This document shows positions 50,486-62,500 of a stretch of 64,000 nucleotides of DNA, in pieces. Positions within the stretch are counted from its first letter, which is position 1. Each line of letters begins with the position of its first letter. This DNA is from Holacanthus passer. Lineage: Eukaryota > Chordata > Actinopteri > Pomacanthidae. The position numbers and the translations under genes were made by a program. Below the pieces are notes generated by a model. That model made no database searches. It was not told the origin of the DNA and saw nothing but the letters and a program-made list of their open reading frames with translations. Location of the stretch: the NCBI GenBank assembly GCA_025331565.1, contig JAFREQ010000014.1, positions 10,186,501 through 10,250,500 of the forward strand, in the 5' to 3' direction.

Positions 50486-52125
50486 GCCTGACATAGGTAC
50501 TGATCTGACTAGGTTTGTTGGTTAAATTTTTTTTTTTTTTTCTTGAGACTAAGAAAGATAGGGACAGAAAGAAGGAAGAGGAGATACAGAGAAAAAGAAT
50601 GATGATACAGAAAACAGAATCAGACAGATAAAATGTGCATTTCAGAAAAGATGCTCTGAAATGGAATAAATTGAAACATTTTTTTCTCCACAGCCAGTGG
50701 TAGAACTCAGGTAAAAAGAAATCGCCCCGGCTATAGTACAAAGTAAATGTATCATATTCAGACACGTATTTTATTATATTACATCTATTTTATTGATCTG
50801 GCCTGGCTGAAACTGTAGCCACCAGAATAGAGCTGTTTGCAAATAAAACCTTTAAAAGCTTTTGGAGGTTTCAACCAGCTGGCTGTGGAAAGGGGGGGAT
50901 GGAAGCTCATGGCGGACCAGACCCAGTCTTTAAAGGCCTCTGGCTGTCTTGGGACTTTGGTTGTGGCCTTGTAATTGGTCCCTAGAAGGCGTTAGAAACA
51001 GAACTGAAGTATCTTAGACTCCTCTGAAGCTGCATTTACATGGAGGGTGGACTGACACCGTAATAACTGTAATTTAGGGAGCGGGCGGGAGGGAGGGAAG
51101 GGAGGGAAACTGGCAGGAAGGCAAAGTTTGGAGGGAATGAAAAGAGAGTGAGAGGGGTGAGAGAAAAGAGGAGACCTGATAAGGTCAGTGGGTTGATGGA
51201 TTTCATTTTGTGTAAGGAGGAAGTAGAACAAACAAAAATGTGTGCACTGTGATAAGATGGCAGATTGAATGTTGGTTAAATATTTCACAGCTGAGGGCTC
51301 TAGTTGAACTCATGACACAAGGCCAAATCATGATGAGATTTGGTTATGGTTGCCTTCAGTGGCTATGGTAAAAGAGTAGTTTTCCACAAATTGAATGTTT
51401 TCCATATGCTTACGTTAGATTACATCAGCAGTAACATAATCAGCTCTTGCATCTTCTGTTCGAGACCCTAATGAAGACCTGAACATTTAATGTGACTGTA
51501 GCACCATGTGGTCTTTCAATTAGACCACAGACCTCCTGACCTTGTGGCTCTCTGGAGAGGTGTATTTGGGCGTGCGTTCATGTCTGAGCATGTGTGTGTA
51601 TGTGGACTGATGGATGCATGTGTGACAGTACACAGATGGTGTTTGAAAGATAAATGTGATGTGGACTTCGTATCATTTTTCATCTCCCAGTGAGGCTATG
51701 GCCTGGTGTTCCCCACAGACACTCTCAAAGTCTGTCAGCTGTTTCTCTCTGTCTCACACACACACACATACTGTACAGACCCCTACCAACATAGAGAAGG
51801 TCATGATTTACATCTGGTTTGAGGACTCCGTTCACAAGGATCTGAAACACTGCACAGCATCCCAAGCTCACCCCCAAATTCAGCATTATCATTTGCCATC
51901 AACATTTAAAGATAGAAAACAAAAAGAATTTTACTTTCTAGGTGTGAGACTGACACGTTATTTAAAAAAAAAAAGGGCAGTCTCACAATTTGGAGCAGAG
52001 ATTTCATGGTGTGTCTCTTAAGGCAAGCCAAACATTTAGTTCAGTGGCCATGAGCCAGCATGCACAGTGTTATACTATTTAATTGTACAATGGCCCCCGT
52101 TCCCTTAATTTATGCTTAATATAAT

Positions 52126-52260
52126 TTACACTCAGTCGCCAGTTTATTAGGTATACCTAGCTAAAAAGAGACTGCAGTCTAATGCAACAGCCCTGCGATA
52201 AATCCTCCTTTCATGAAGATTTTCATGTTCAGTTTTTGTTAAAAACTAACTAATGAAAGC
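52126..52260 (+). mobile_element. Dispersed DNA-transposon-derived repeat (CACTCAGTCGCCAGTTTATTAG type)
   Basis: TTTACACTCAGTCGCCAGTT and TATTAGGTATACCTAGCTAA, then ACAGCCCTGCGATAAATCCT, match a very common fish repeat whose start usually reads CACTCAGTGGCCACTTTATT. Only one end is recognisable, and no coding capacity remains. Confidence 0.6.
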
Positions 52261-55200
52261 ATAAAATCAGCTGGCAGTTTATAAATGTCATGCTCACCAT
52301 CCCTTTAATGCCCCTGGACAGTCTCGTGAATAGCATTTTGATAACCCCGCCGCATCTACTCTTAGACAGTGCGTAATCTTCTTTGGCCAATCTAATCAGA
52401 GAGACATATGCCGAGTTGGCATCGGACAGTGATGAGTGGTTCAGCAGCTTTGGGAAGATGATCAGACATAAGCGTGCACTAGATTATGTACTCACTCATC
52501 ACCAGGAGTGAGGCAGTAATCACTATTTAGGGTTTAATGTCATGCCCCACTCTATGTTTGACCCTAACTTTGACCTGTCAGGAGTTCTGTGGTCCAGTGT
52601 TTTGACAAATGAAATGATGGCCCAGTTTTTTGAGTGCATTCAGACTGCAGGTGCAAGTGGCCCAAATTTTTTTGCTCACATGTGACTCTGATCTGTTTTA
52701 TTATATAAATATATATAACAGTGTAAGGAACTCAAATCACATGGAATCTGATCTTTTCAACTCTGATTTGGGCCTCTTTCATATGTTGTCCTAAATCAGA
52801 TACAGTTCTGATTTTTTGCAGTGTGACCCCACTCTGAACAGTCATATTAGAATAAATGCGACTTTTACGTCACTCACTTGCCTGAACTGAGTGGCTTGAG
52901 AATCTTGTGGAGAGATGCAGATATAATTAAAAGTAGCCCTTGAAATTTTGGATGATGTCTGTTTCTCTGATGCCATTCACGGCATGATCCCACTGCTCCT
53001 GGCTTTGAATCCACATCCACACACACCTCTGTACAGAAGTAGCAACCATTAGTCCACAAAAAGCCATAATTCAAAACGTGTCTCTCCTTCTCCTCATCCT
53101 CGTTCTTTTTATCATCTGCTCTTCGATTCGCTGGCTTCCACTGCACATCAACTTGTAAATGAAAGCGTAAAAGCTGACTTCAGTGGCCTCCATGCTGACT
53201 TCTGTACATGCTGCGTGTGACATTGTATGATGTGTTATTGTTCATGCAGGTCAGTTCAGGACTGTGACCAGTTCACACTAGACTCTGTCAATGACCACAT
53301 TTAAAAAATAATGTGATGTGATTTGCTAAGATTTGCTGTTTGAACATAGCCTTTATGTTTGGGTTGGCAGAAAGACCCACATGCATATACATGTTTGAAT
53401 AAATGAGTGAAAATTCAACCAGACATACAGACATACAAGCTCCTCATTCACCCATTCGTCTCACAAAATGAGCCATCCATCCCCTTGTGTAGCAGTACAG
53501 TAAGTCCCAGCTACCACCTCCTCCTGTGTCCTCCTCCTCTTTCCTCTCTATGCCCAGGGACATTTCCTTACAATGTAGGAGGCTCACAGAAAAGACTGCA
53601 TTTGATAGAGCAAGAGATAAAGGAGGAGTGAAAGGAGGGAGAAGGATGAATTGAGGAATGGGTGAATGAGTGCACACACTCAAGATCCTTTTTGACCTCT
53701 GGGGTGACTCCCAACCCAGGGAGTCGTGTTATGGAGTCAGTCATGTGTGTAACCTCCCCGTGTCTCTGTGGGACCACACACACACCCACGCACACAGGAA
53801 TGGAGTAGCAAAGACATCTGTCTGTCAAATTAATAACCCATGAAGAATCAAGCACACACTCCAATATGAGCACATACTTCTAGGGTACAAATTCCTGATG
53901 TTAATTGCTTTGTGCTGATTCTTGTTGTCCTATATTTTACGTTTATAGTCACTTATTATGTTATTTCTTACTTCAGCAACCGCAGTTAGGTTTCTACAGA
54001 GAGAAGCACAACAACACAAGTGAACACACACGCTGATGATATCCATCACTGCTGTATGCACACCACGCTGTAACTAGGCAACCGGCCTCTGCAGCACAGC
54101 ATTGTGGGATACCCTTGGGAAGTGTGCTGAGAATGTCAACACTGAGGCGTCTGTGAGGGAGTGGTACCTTTTTTTAAAACACACACAAATTCATCCTCTT
54201 CACATACTTTCTTCCCCCGGATGGCAGTTGGTGTTTTTCAGCTCTCAGCTGTGTGTGATTCACGATGAGTGTGTGACATTCGCCCCGGGAGAGAATGGTG
54301 TTTTTGTTGGATTAACATTTGTGCGTCCGGAATCAGGAGTTAGTATGAGTGATACACTCACACTATTACCATGGATAGCCTTTAAGTGGCTGAATTGCCC
54401 AAATGCTTAAGCCAGTGACTCATGCTGTGCATCATCAGCACTGAGTGAGACCACCGAAGAGGTGTCACCCTTTCTCATTCACACATACAATTGTGACTCA
54501 GACTAGGAAGCCACACACTGTATGCATCAACTTGCCGTCTCAGTATTTTGTGTGTAAACAGGACATTTATAGCAATGTCATTGTGTTGGTGCAGTACCAG
54601 TGTGTGTGTGCAGGACTGTGAGCCTTCCCTTGTGTGTCATGGTCTGGTTTTCATCCCTGTGTCCTGTGGACCCTATGCGTTAGCGTGTTAGCGGACATAA
54701 GCAAACGTAGCAGGAGTGGCGAGGCGTTGAGCCAGGATATCCCCTCTCTGTCTTACAGGCTTCCTCTGCTCCTCTGGCACACATACAGAGATCCTTCCTC
54801 ACCCCGTCTCCTTCCTCCTCCTCCTCCTCCTCCTCTTCTACTCACTTTCCTCACTGCCTTGTTTTGTGCGTTATACTTTCATGTTTTTACATTCTCTTTT
54901 TTCCTCACCAGTAGCATCCAGGCAGGCTTTCTTTCACAATTTCTGCTCTATCCTCTTCTGACTGGCTTTCTGTTTCTTCATCTTCTATTCTCAGTCACAC
55001 TCACTCTCGTCATTTTCTTCTCACTTCTCTGCCCCGTTCACGCTTGTCTAATCTTTAGAACAACTTTTTTTCACTTGTACTTAGAAACAAAAGGCAAAAC
55101 AAGAGGAACCAAGAAAGAATGGGTGACAACAATGAGTTAGTGAAAGTGAGAACAGATGCCTTCTGCTTATTCGAATGGGAACCGTTCCTCTTAACGTTTA

Positions 55201-55837
55201 AGATGCACTGATACAATTGGTTACATCCAAAGCAGCAGTGCTTTCCACTTCTCTCACAGTACTTTTCCTTTCAAAGCTGGAGACCTTGTGTAACCTTGTA
55301 AACATGCATATAATGCACCACACAGTGTCTGTGTGTGTCCTACTGGCTACTTCACATGACTGCTCTGTAGAAATATAGTGGCAAATCTGTTCAAAACTGT
55401 TTAGAGGTGCTAGGGCAAATATACTCATGCAAAGTACAGGGACATGCTGCCCCTCCCTGCCCGCCTGTCTGTCTCTTTCTCCTTCTTTTTCACATTTTCA
55501 ATCTAGCCATTCATCCCTGTATCTCTGGCTACCTGTCTCTCTCACCTTCACTTACCTTTGCTTAAAAGTGTCTTTATGTGTGTATGGAACTGTTTTCCCC
55601 GTCATCGTAGCAAATTTCCCATGGCTCCGGTCACTGTGGTCAGCCCACAAACGTGTTCACACCACACACACACACACACACACACTTCTCTGACCATACT
55701 GAATGTGTGAGTCTGCTATGTGTTGAATGTGTAGGCTAATACTGAGCACTGGCACTCATCACACTCTGAAACTGCCAGCTTCTCTGATGTCAGGCCAGAT
55801 TGGTCAGGTCACTCAAACACCCTGCGCAGACAGCATG

Positions 55838-55838
<1 letters not shown>

Positions 55839-55898
<60 letters not shown>
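55839..55898 (+). repeat. (TG)n microsatellite
   Basis: A pure TG run of about 60 bp, the longest in the window, followed directly by a short GA run. Confidence 0.95.
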
Positions 55899-55899
<1 letters not shown>

Positions 55900-57262
55900 A
55901 GAGAGAGAGACTAAGCTGCAAGTGAGTGAGAGAATATGTGTTTACATCGGCCATATATTAAAGCGATTAGAGTGTGGAGCCAGAGAGACGAGTACTGAAA
56001 CAATCAAGTAGCTGTGCGCCGCCAACACACACTTTACCTGCGTGTATACGTGCTTTCAAGAGCACTGACGTGTGTCTTTGCCTCACGTACATTTATGCGC
56101 CACACAGACCTGCCTTGTACATGGCCACTCTCATTTGACTAACCTTAATCCTTCATCAGGGAGGTATAAGAGCTGACGTACAGCACCTATTAGCCTTAAA
56201 TTACATCCCTTACCCCCCTACTGGCCTGCTACAGCCCCCAGAGCCCCCATAACTGTCACCACACAACTCTGGCCTCAGTGTGGCATAGCCGCCTCAACAT
56301 TGGCCCTTTATTAAAGGTAGCTGCTTCTAATTAATGGCTTTGGCCTTTACACAATAAAACAGCCAGTGTATGTCTGTGTTTTTGTCTGCTACTGAGCTCC
56401 TGTATTAAACACACTCAATCAAGGCAAGTGTGCTCTGCACGTACCTTAATGTGGGTTGTTATCATATTTGGGTTCATTTGGCGCCAGTTTGGGTACTGTT
56501 GAAAAATTAGCTGTTTTTTAAAGTGCTTCTAATATTGAGTGTGGAATGTGAGCAAACAGACCGTTGCTTGTTTTCACTCTAGTATAGTGTCAACCAATTT
56601 ATGCAAATGCAACTGAAAACGGGCATTAGCCCAACAGCCTGCTTGTTTGAATATCACTCCTAACAGTTTGAGACCTGATAACATCACAGCTGCAGGCATT
56701 GCTGCTTGCATACAAGAGAAAGTGAAGTGCACTAACGGTAATACACCCAGAGGATAAACGCTCCACCAGTTAAGCTACAAGACCTGTATGCAGACAGGAT
56801 GCATTAATACACAAAAACAAATTCTACAGTTGTATTGATTGTTAATGAGTAATGGGGGACTTAAAGTTGATTTTTGCGCCGTCATCATGAGTACCTCTAA
56901 TGGAAATACAGACAGATGAGAAATGACGACATCATGCTATTTCTCTGTCTCCGTTAATGTCCCTCCCTTATCACATCTCCACCCAGCTCTGTGTTGGGAG
57001 GAATTATAGGAATAGATTCTGTAGGTATCCGAAACAAAGGATCCGGGTCAAACGGGGAGATGATAACAGAGTGAAACAGGGGAATAATAAAGAGGATGAA
57101 GACGAGTATGAGTTACTCCTGTGCCCTGTGTTGATTGAGTTGGGATGTCCAGAGCAATGAGATGACGTAGTTGAACGTGCCAGAGCTAACCGAGTCCCTG
57201 GATGGGAGCCTTGGCTTCTCTGAGCCTGTCTCATCAATGTGACACACTCGTAGAGACAGACC

Positions 57263-57263
<1 letters not shown>

Positions 57264-57312
<49 letters not shown>
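57264..57312 (+). repeat. (CA)n microsatellite
   Basis: A CA run of about 49 bp in the large nav1 intron. Confidence 0.9.
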
Positions 57313-57313
<1 letters not shown>

Positions 57314-57532
57314 ATACACAAGCAGGGGAGGATAGACAAAAATATAGACACCAACACTTATTCACACACCCACACATGCACATGTGTGCTTGTTTTTAAA
57401 CCACTGAAGTATCGTAATGGCCGAGCTGAGGGATGGATGAGACTGTGATGAATGTATACCCTACAAACTTAATGGCCTGAGCATCTATATTAACTGGAAG
57501 GAGGGGGGGTGATATACTATAGGTCTGGAGCA

Positions 57533-57562
57533 AGGAAGGAAGGAAGGAAGGAAAGGAGGGAG
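57533..57562 (+). repeat. (AAGG)n tract
   Basis: Tandem GGAA/AAGG tetramers mark the start of a purine-rich zone that extends, with gaps, to about 58380. Confidence 0.8.
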
Positions 57563-58199
57563 GAAATGAGAGCAATGGAGATGAGCGGAGAGGTAATATG
57601 ATGCAGGTGGGAGGGGTGTGTGATGATCATTTGAGGTCTGCTGGCTACTAATTGAAGCATAATTAGTGGCTGACCTATCTCGTCGTGTGTTAAGGACTGG
57701 TAAATGTGTGTCCTGTTCTCCTCTTCTAAGCTGATACTGCAGTCACGGCTGTTTTCAGATAATTTGAATCAGCTTAATCGCGGGTGGGCCTCTCGTGATT
57801 AGGGCACATAAGAAAATCTGAATGTGAATGGATGAATAGAGCAGCTAATGTGATTATGACTGATTGGATGTGCATGCGTGTGTGCAGGGGGGTCTTTATT
57901 CTGCCTCCAATATTTGGCATGTGGGATCTTTTGAGTCACATACAGCTGAGCTCAATATAAATTTCCTTCTTTCTGTCTTTCTTTTTGTCTTTCTTCTTTT
58001 CTTTCTTTCTTCTCTTGTCTTCACTGGTGTGCAGCATAACACAGCATCTGCGGTGTCTGTTTCAGAAAGGGAGAGAGAGAGAGGGACGATCGCGGGTGAA
58101 TCAGCCAGTGGGAGGAGAGAGAGCGAGAGACAACAAGAAAGGAGGGAAGGATAGAGGAAGAAGAAGGAGAGGGAGGGTTAATGACCCAGCGGGGGTAGA

Positions 58200-58489
58200 C
58201 TGAGAAAACCAGCGAGTGAGGGAGAGGTAGAGGGGAGGAGAGAAAGAGGAGGAGGGGGGATGTTGCTGCCGCTGCTGCTGCTGCGACTGTTTCTGCTGTC
58301 AGTCCGCTGCTGCTTGCCTGGCAAGCAGGAGAGAATACAGAGCGAGAGAGAAGCAGAGAGGGAGACAGAGAAAGAGGCTGGTCAGTTTTATTCTAGCAGC
58401 ACTATTGTGGCACAGGGAGCCACAGACACGCTGTGAAGAAGTGGATTTAGCTGCTGGACACAGATCTGCACATCCATGGATTACCAGCA
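58200..58489 (+). promoter_or_regulatory. nav1: Alternative first exon/promoter for the shorter nav1 isoform
   Basis: A purine-rich leader (GAGGGAGAGGTAGAGGGGAG and similar) and a CTG/GCTGCTG patch (58260-58315) precede a strong donor CCAGCA|GTGAGTAAG at 58490. The next coding exon begins only 258 bp later at 58748 and holds an in-frame ATG at 58753. An internal promoter giving a shorter navigator beginning MLEANVANIS is therefore plausible. An ATG at 58474 in this exon would be out of frame with that exon and hits a stop quickly, so it is not the start. Confidence 0.45.
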
Positions 58490-58747
58490 GTGAGTAAGGG
58501 TGACTGCTACTGCCACTCTACTAACCCACTCGTCATTTTCAACAGAGGGGTGAACCCACAGTCTCCCCCAGCGGGGAGTCTGGCTCAGTCTGGACCCGTT
58601 GGAGACAGAGAGGCAGAGAGGGAGACCAAACCAGACGCAGTCTTGGCGTTTTTACACCTTTCTTTCTCCCCTTTTCTTCCTCCATTTCTTTCTGTGTGCT
58701 TGTGTGTACAGAGTGTGTCATTGATGCTGTTGCTTGGCTCTCTGCAG

Positions 58748-59572
58748 GAGGGATGTTGGAGGCTAATGTGGCTAACATTAGCATGACGGCTAAGCCCAGA
58801 GAGCTGGACCTGAGGTCTGCTGCTGTCTCCTGCCAGGAAGCTTCAGCCCAGGCCATGGCCTCCAGGAAGCCCTCGGCCAAACCATCCGCTCTGCCCCAGG
58901 GACCTTCTCGTCCCTCGGGGTCAGAGCTCAAGGTCTACCGGCCCACGTCTGGATCTATCCCTATCCCAATCCCCAATCCATCCGGGCTCCGCAAGCAGCG
59001 ATCACTCAACAACTTGTCTGTGCTCACTGATGCTGAGAAGAAGCTGCACCTTTACCAGTCTCCCCGCTGGAACGATGATACGAGCCGGCCTGGCACTGGC
59101 GCCAACAAGCCAGGCCAGACTAAGACAGGTCAGGCTGGAGGTGGGAAACTACCACTTTCTCGGACCCTTTCAAAGTCAGAACAGTCTCTTTTCCAAGGAA
59201 AGCCCAAACCCTTCTGCTCCCCATCTGTGACTTCTAACGTGAGCAAGCCGAGTCGAATCCCTGCCCCTGGTAAACCACGGGGACCTTATGCTGAGGTCAA
59301 GCCCATCAGTAAGGCCCCTGAGGCAGGCCAGGGTGCAGAAACAGACCCTGCAGACCCCCCAACTAAGGCTAACTCCAATGGAGCTGGGAATACTGGGACT
59401 AATGGCAAGAAACCAGGGGAGAAGGGGAGATCTGCAGCTCTGTCAACAGAGGAAAAGAAAGAGAGGAAAGAGATTGAGGGAGAAGATGATAAGGGCTTTC
59501 TGAAGGTGGACCCAGAGTTAGTGGTGACTGTTCTGGGAGACCTGGAGCAGCTGCTCTTCAGCCAAATGCTTG
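58748..59572 (+). CDS. nav1: Neuron navigator 1, main N-terminal coding exon (gene continues to the right)
   Basis: NAV1 is a microtubule plus-end-tracking protein that in full contains SxIP-like motifs, coiled coils and a C-terminal AAA ATPase. This 825-nt exon (acceptor TCTCTGCAG, donor GTGAGT) encodes MLEANVANISM onward from 58753. It matches human NAV1 closely: SGLRKQRSLNNLSVLTDAEK, LSRTLSKSEQSLFQ, PSRIP, RGPYAEVKPISKAPEA and finally FLKVDPELVVTVLGDLEQLL then FSQML at the donor. Between these blocks the sequence is S/P/K-rich linker. The phase (two bases in, one base out) accepts the preceding exon at 49062. The next family exon (beginning after SQML) was not found before 64000, so it lies outside the window. 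Confidence 0.95.
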
Positions 59573-62500
59573 GTGAGTCTGCTATTTTATCCCGCTTTTG
59601 CATGAAAACATACAGGTTCAAGCGTGAAACCTACGTGAATGAGGACAGGCAATTATGTCAACAAGTTGACAGTTACTCATTAATATAGTGGACATTGAAT
59701 ATCATAAACATCCTCTCCTCTCTTCTCCTCTACTCTACTCTCCACACCCAAACCGTTCCCTCCAGCTCTGGCTGTAGCTCCAGCATCAACAGTGAATTTT
59801 AAATGAGTTCACTCTCTATTGCAGCAGAGCATAATGTCAGTGTGTTTTTCTCACTGTTTTTTTTTTCACTATATGATGGTGAGAGCTTGTGAAATTCCCC
59901 GTTTATACCACTGTAGCAGTCAAATATGCTCAGTTTATATGTGTAAAATTGATTTACGTTCTATGTATCTGTGTGGGTGTGTGTGTGGGGATGTGTACAA
60001 GCGCCGTGTGCTCCCATGAATCAGCTGAAGTAAGCACTTCCAGAGGGCTGACATTGTTTTGTTGTTGATTCATTAGCCAGCATTGGAGTGTTTTGTCCTA
60101 GTCTCATTTGACCCAGTGCCACAGTGAGCTAGATATATATTAATTTATCAAATGCCTCCCTCTCCTCTCATTATATCTCTATCTAGCAGGTTTTCTAGCT
60201 GTAAGTCCACAACCCCGTTGGCATGAGAGCACATTTTAAAATTGAAAGCAGTTCATGCATGTATTCATCTATGTGTGTGGTAGTTAGAGTGTAAACTGCA
60301 TGTTTCAAGTCAGTACCGTAGTCTCAGCATGTCCTGGCTCACTCCAAAAATCAGCCATTCGTTAATAAAGGCCGTGTGAGTGGGACTAGTGGGGTGTGTG
60401 TTTTCAGTCGGTAAATAAAACGGCTGCATATTGAGTCGGGCTCCGGTCACAGTGGGCCACATATTTAGCCTTGCACCACTCCCTCACCCCCCTCACCCCC
60501 CCTCCCTTCTCCCCTCCAGCTCCATTGATCTCCGGGCCACTGACAGATGGTCACTATCCATCCCCCCCACCCCCGCCTCTTCCCCCTGTTACTGCGGGCA
60601 ACGTGTGGGAGGAGAGAGGGGAATCTGAGGGGGTGGTGGCATGGGCAGGTAGTTAGCGTGCTGCCATTCACACAAACACACAGACATACACTCACATACC
60701 CCCATGAACACACACAAATTGAGGGCGAATGTACCAGGACACATAGTATATCCAAAGTTTTAGCTATTTGGTAATAATGAGTGAGTCTATGACCAAAAGG
60801 TCAAACCAGGGTCTAAATCTGCACCTATTGTCCATTATTAATTCACACACACACATTTGCTGTGTGTCTGTGTTTTTCGCTCTCTAGCTATTGCTCATTC
60901 TCTGTCCATCCCTCCCTCTTGGCAGGAGCAGATAGCATCAGAGAGTGAGGGAGGGAGATAGGGAGAGAATAGTGTAGTGGGTCGTTATATCTGGCTTGTA
61001 GCGAGGAAATCATTTTCTGTCCATCATCAAACCTCTTTCTGTCTTCCTCCTCTCTCCTCATTTCCTCTTTCTCTCTTCGCCAGCCTGCCTCCTGCAGCAT
61101 AGCCCCAAATCACAGCTTGTGTGACCTTGCCCCTGCAGAGTGTCTATGTACTGTACAAGATGTGTGTGTGTGGTTGGTGTGTATCTCCATGTGACCTTGT
61201 TCCTTGTTTCAGTCCTTGTTGTAATGTTGCCGGTCACACCTACGTCAGGCAGCCAGGTAGGGAGGAGGGAGGTGAGGATGGAAAAAACAGATGGAAAGAA
61301 AGTAGAGGAAGGAACAGGGTGAGAATTGACATTTATGGGGGAGAAGTAAAGGTGAGAGAGAGACAGAGAAAGAAAGAGACACTGGAGTAAAATAATGGTA
61401 ATAACCAATGACCTAAATTCCTAGCTGGCATCCCAAGTGACTGAATGTTGGTTTGGGTCATTACAGTCTACTACAATGTGCCTGAGGTTTATCATAGAAA
61501 CCACAGCAGGTGTAGGAGAGTTGTGTGAGTACACTCATATGTGTTTGTGAGTGTGTGTGTTACTGAGAGGTTAATTGTAACTTGGCCTGTAGCTTGCGGC
61601 TGTGGGCCCATCTTTTATTGTATCTGCTTCTCCGTTTCCGATGGGACGCGCAGCTAATTGGTTTCTGCTCCGTGTGCTCTGTCATAGGAAGATAGATTAT
61701 GGATGTTCGATGGATCATTTCCAGTGATCCACTCCTCCCCTTCCCATATGCACTCCCACCTTCTCCTCAGCTGCTTCCTACAAACATGAAAGCGAGGTGT
61801 CATTGTGCTGTATGGTATTATAACATAATGACCTTAACTGAATTGTAGACTGTTGTTATGGAAGCTACATGTTAGCTATTAGCTCCGTTAGCTACAGAGA
61901 GTAAAATATGTGCCTGTGTCTTGAACATGTCATGTTGTGTGGCAGCTAACAGCATGCATTGTGACACTGTCCTTTTGAGATTAGCCTACAGTAGTAGGCA
62001 AAGATAATGAAGCATGCTACTGAGGCGTAATCGGGATGTATACCCCAAGACCATCATCTCTGCACTTAAACGGGATAACTACCCTCCCACATACACACAC
62101 ACACAATTAAGAAAAGACAAAGAAAAGAACAATCCAGGATTTTTAAGGTTAGGCCTATATGTTTATCTCGGGAGGTGATTTAGGATTAGTGTCAGTATAA
62201 TCTGTTTTTCTTTAATCGCACATACATGTTTTACCACTGAGTGATGAAGAGCTTTTTGTTAATTGGATTTAGAGAATTACTTGACTTGTGTGTCCATGGG
62301 CAGCAGCTCTGCACTTGCAGTGGTAACTCTCCCGAATGCAGCATGTTTTATAAGATATCTTGTTAACAGTATTAGCATCAAGGTTAGAAAGAGAAGCAGA
62401 AAATGATAAACTCTATAATTCTGCCTATAAAGCGTTTCGACCTGAACAGCACCTTGTAAATCGTACAGTAAAGCCAAGGCAATCTAAAGCATTGAACCTC

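Larger units (their letters stand above)
49063..58199. other. nav1: Large nav1 intron
   Basis: The intron of about 9.7 kb separates the long-isoform exons from the main N-terminal exon. It contains fragments of dispersed repeats (50400-50485, 52126-52260), several microsatellites and an (AAGG)n patch. No further coding exon was convincingly seen, although small alternative exons could be missed by eye. Confidence 0.6.

Noticed and set aside
54634..55140. Plus-strand 168-codon open frame rich in Leu, Phe and Pro
   Set aside because: It arises from a pyrimidine-rich stretch inside the nav1 intron. The apparent hydrophobicity follows from CTT/CTC/TTC repeats, and no homology is recognised.
60471..60656. 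Possible nav1 exon encoding a PPPPLPP segment
   Set aside because: It has an acceptor-like CCTCCAG, but the sequence does not resemble the expected navigator continuation after SQML and no matching donor phase was found.
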